Source of the DNA: Planctomycetaceae bacterium | Lineage (GTDB): Bacteria > Planctomycetota > Planctomycetia > Planctomycetales > Planctomycetaceae | DNA length: 6,529 bases | Assembly (NCBI GenBank): GCA_027000105.1 | Contig: JALTOP010000507.1 | Coordinates: 3,239 to 9,767, forward strand | Reading direction: 5' to 3' | Part shown: positions 5,546 to 6,529 of the stretch, one piece after another | How positions within the stretch are numbered: the stretch's first letter is position 1 | How the letters are laid out: each line of letters starts with the position of its first letter | Translations under genes and position numbers: made by a program | Notes under the pieces: generated by a model | The model's database searches: none | What the model saw: the letters and a program-made list of their open reading frames with translations, nothing else | Told to the model about the DNA's origin: nothing

Positions 5546-6463
5546 TTGCCAGCCGCGCCATCGCCTGCGAAAAAAGCAGCCTATCGGTACGCAATGCGGC
5601 TAACGCGTCGATCACGTAGCAGTTTCTACCTTGCTTTCCTTACTCTGCCCAGGCAGACGTATCGGGCCATGTGCGTCCTCTACGCTTTTATGAAGCTGAC
5701 GGATGACATCGCCGATGCCCCGTTGTCGGCTGATATGACGAGTGAATCGGAATTGCAGCAACGGATGGAAAAGGTACAAAAGTGGAAGCTCGAACTTCAA
5801 CAGGCGCTTGATGGTCGGGAAACGAATCATCCTCTGTTCCCTGCTTTATGCGATGTCGTCCAACAGTTTCAGATCGATCCACAATGGCTTTTGGATGTGA
5901 TTGAAGGAGTGAAACGCGATCTGCATCCGCTTTCTTTCCGGAACTACACGGAACTTCGACAGTATTGCTACCACGTTGCCGGAACCGTCGGCTTGTGTTG
6001 CCAATCGATCTGGGGAGCCGATCTTTCCCAAACCCGATCGCTCGCGGTGACCTGTGGAGAAGCCTTTCAGTTGACCAACATTCTGAGAGACCTGCACGAA
6101 GACGCCTGCAACAACCGTTGCTATCTTCCCGCCGACGAGATGCAGCGTTTTCAATGTTCGATCGCGGATTTTGCCAACCGCCAGCCGTCAGAGTCCTTTG
6201 AAGACTTCATCCGATTTCAGATCGAGCGCACAACCGAACTCTATCGGCAAGCAGTCCCGCTCGAAAATCATTTGCAGGGAAGCGGGCTGAAAATGTTTCG
6301 AATAATGTTTTTCACCTACTTCCTGCTCCTGCAAAAAATTGCGAGATTCCCGCAGCGATCTCTGCAACAGAAAGTCCGATTATCAAAAATCGAGAAAGCC
6401 AAAATCCTGCTGACAGCCGGCAATTGCTCACTGGAAGAAATGACCCGATCCTGCTTAACTTGA
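5546..6463 (+). CDS. Squalene/phytoene synthase-family enzyme, probably HpnD-like
   Basis: A 305-residue head-to-head prenyl synthase of normal family length. The first Asp-rich motif is D53-D-I-A-D57, after the typical SSFY (25-28) and LYAF (45-48). The second is D182-L-H-E-D186 in QLTNILRDLHED. Together these bind the Mg-diphosphate groups. VAGTVG (144-149) and R191-C-Y-L-P195 are also family hallmarks, although N190 replaces the more usual glycine before that arginine. The family condenses two farnesyl or geranylgeranyl diphosphates. The N-terminal segment resembles phytoene synthase and HpnD (presqualene diphosphate synthase), so a role in squalene/hopanoid or carotenoid synthesis is likely; motifs alone do not choose between C30 and C40 products. 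The start is TTG: residues 11-28 (AAYRY..LTRRSRSSFY) match the family and lie upstream of, or across, the only nearby ATG (5594, Met17). GGGAAG at 5532-5537 may be its ribosome binding site. It is probably coupled to the preceding gene. Confidence 0.9.
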   Translation: MPAAPSPAKKAAYRYAMRLTRRSRSSFYLAFLTLPRQTYRAMCVLYAFMKLTDDIADAPLSADMTSESELQQRMEKVQKWKLELQQALDGRETNHPLFPALCDVVQQFQIDPQWLLDVIEGVKRDLHPLSFRNYTELRQYCYHVAGTVGLCCQSIWGADLSQTRSLAVTCGEAFQLTNILRDLHEDACNNRCYLPADEMQRFQCSIADFANRQPSESFEDFIRFQIERTTELYRQAVPLENHLQGSGLKMFRIMFFTYFLLLQKIARFPQRSLQQKVRLSKIEKAKILLTAGNCSLEEMTRSCLT

Positions 6464-6504
6464 AACGCTAAAAGAAGCCAACTACCCTGACACAAAGAAC
6501 ACCG

Positions 6505-6529
6505 ATGCAGAAGCAGCCCAAAAAAGAGC
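6505..6529 (+). CDS. Possible start of a further plus-strand gene, cut by the right edge
   Basis: An ATG 41 bases after the synthase stop opens a frame (MQKQPKKE) that is still open at the window end. The lysine-rich start is typical of many cytoplasmic proteins, and the short gap would fit continuation of the operon. No clear ribosome binding site precedes it and eight codons cannot be identified. No terminator hairpin is seen between the two genes. Confidence 0.33.

Noticed and set aside
1..6529. CRISPR arrays, insertion sequences, tRNA genes or a multi-gene defence system
   Set aside because: I looked on both strands and found no regularly spaced repeats, transposase, cloverleaf or defence-type domain; the tandem 15-mers have no spacers.

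Overview
The window most likely comes from the chromosome of a planctomycete (Planctomycetota). The basis is the combination of a BatA/von Willebrand A membrane protein of the kind common in that phylum, a double-GNAT acetyltransferase, a long acidic/basic disordered protein with a short conserved-looking C-terminal motif, a squalene/phytoene synthase, intermediate GC content, roomy intergenic regions and weak or missing Shine-Dalgarno sequences. No gene is diagnostic at genus level, so this is an inference.

Layout. Positions 1-38 may hold the first codons of a minus-strand gene leaving the left edge, with a good ribosome binding site. About 640 bases without a convincing gene follow (39-679); they contain a nested palindrome at 122-164 and a possible minus-strand promoter. 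A minus-strand gene (680-1669) encodes a two-domain GNAT acetyltransferase. A divergent intergenic region of about 420 bases (1670-2091) is unusually rich in short direct and inverted repeats. On the plus strand, 2092-3915 encodes a 607-residue BatA/vWA membrane protein, 4076-5542 a 488-residue low-complexity charged protein, and 5546-6463 a squalene/phytoene synthase-family enzyme with a TTG start. A possible next gene starts at 6505 and runs off the right edge.

How the genes relate. The charged protein and the prenyl synthase are three bases apart and are almost certainly co-transcribed and probably translationally coupled. A good promoter-like sequence (4039-4067) lies so close to the charged protein's ATG that the mRNA would be nearly leaderless. 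The BatA/vWA gene appears without the MoxR ATPase and DUF58 partners it often has. The GNAT gene is divergent from it and shares the repeat-rich intergenic region.

I see no mobile element, CRISPR array, tRNA or rRNA, and no evidence for a new defence or biosynthetic system. The items most worth a second look are the charged protein and its pairing with the prenyl synthase, the repeat-laden divergent intergenic region, and the nested palindrome near the left edge.
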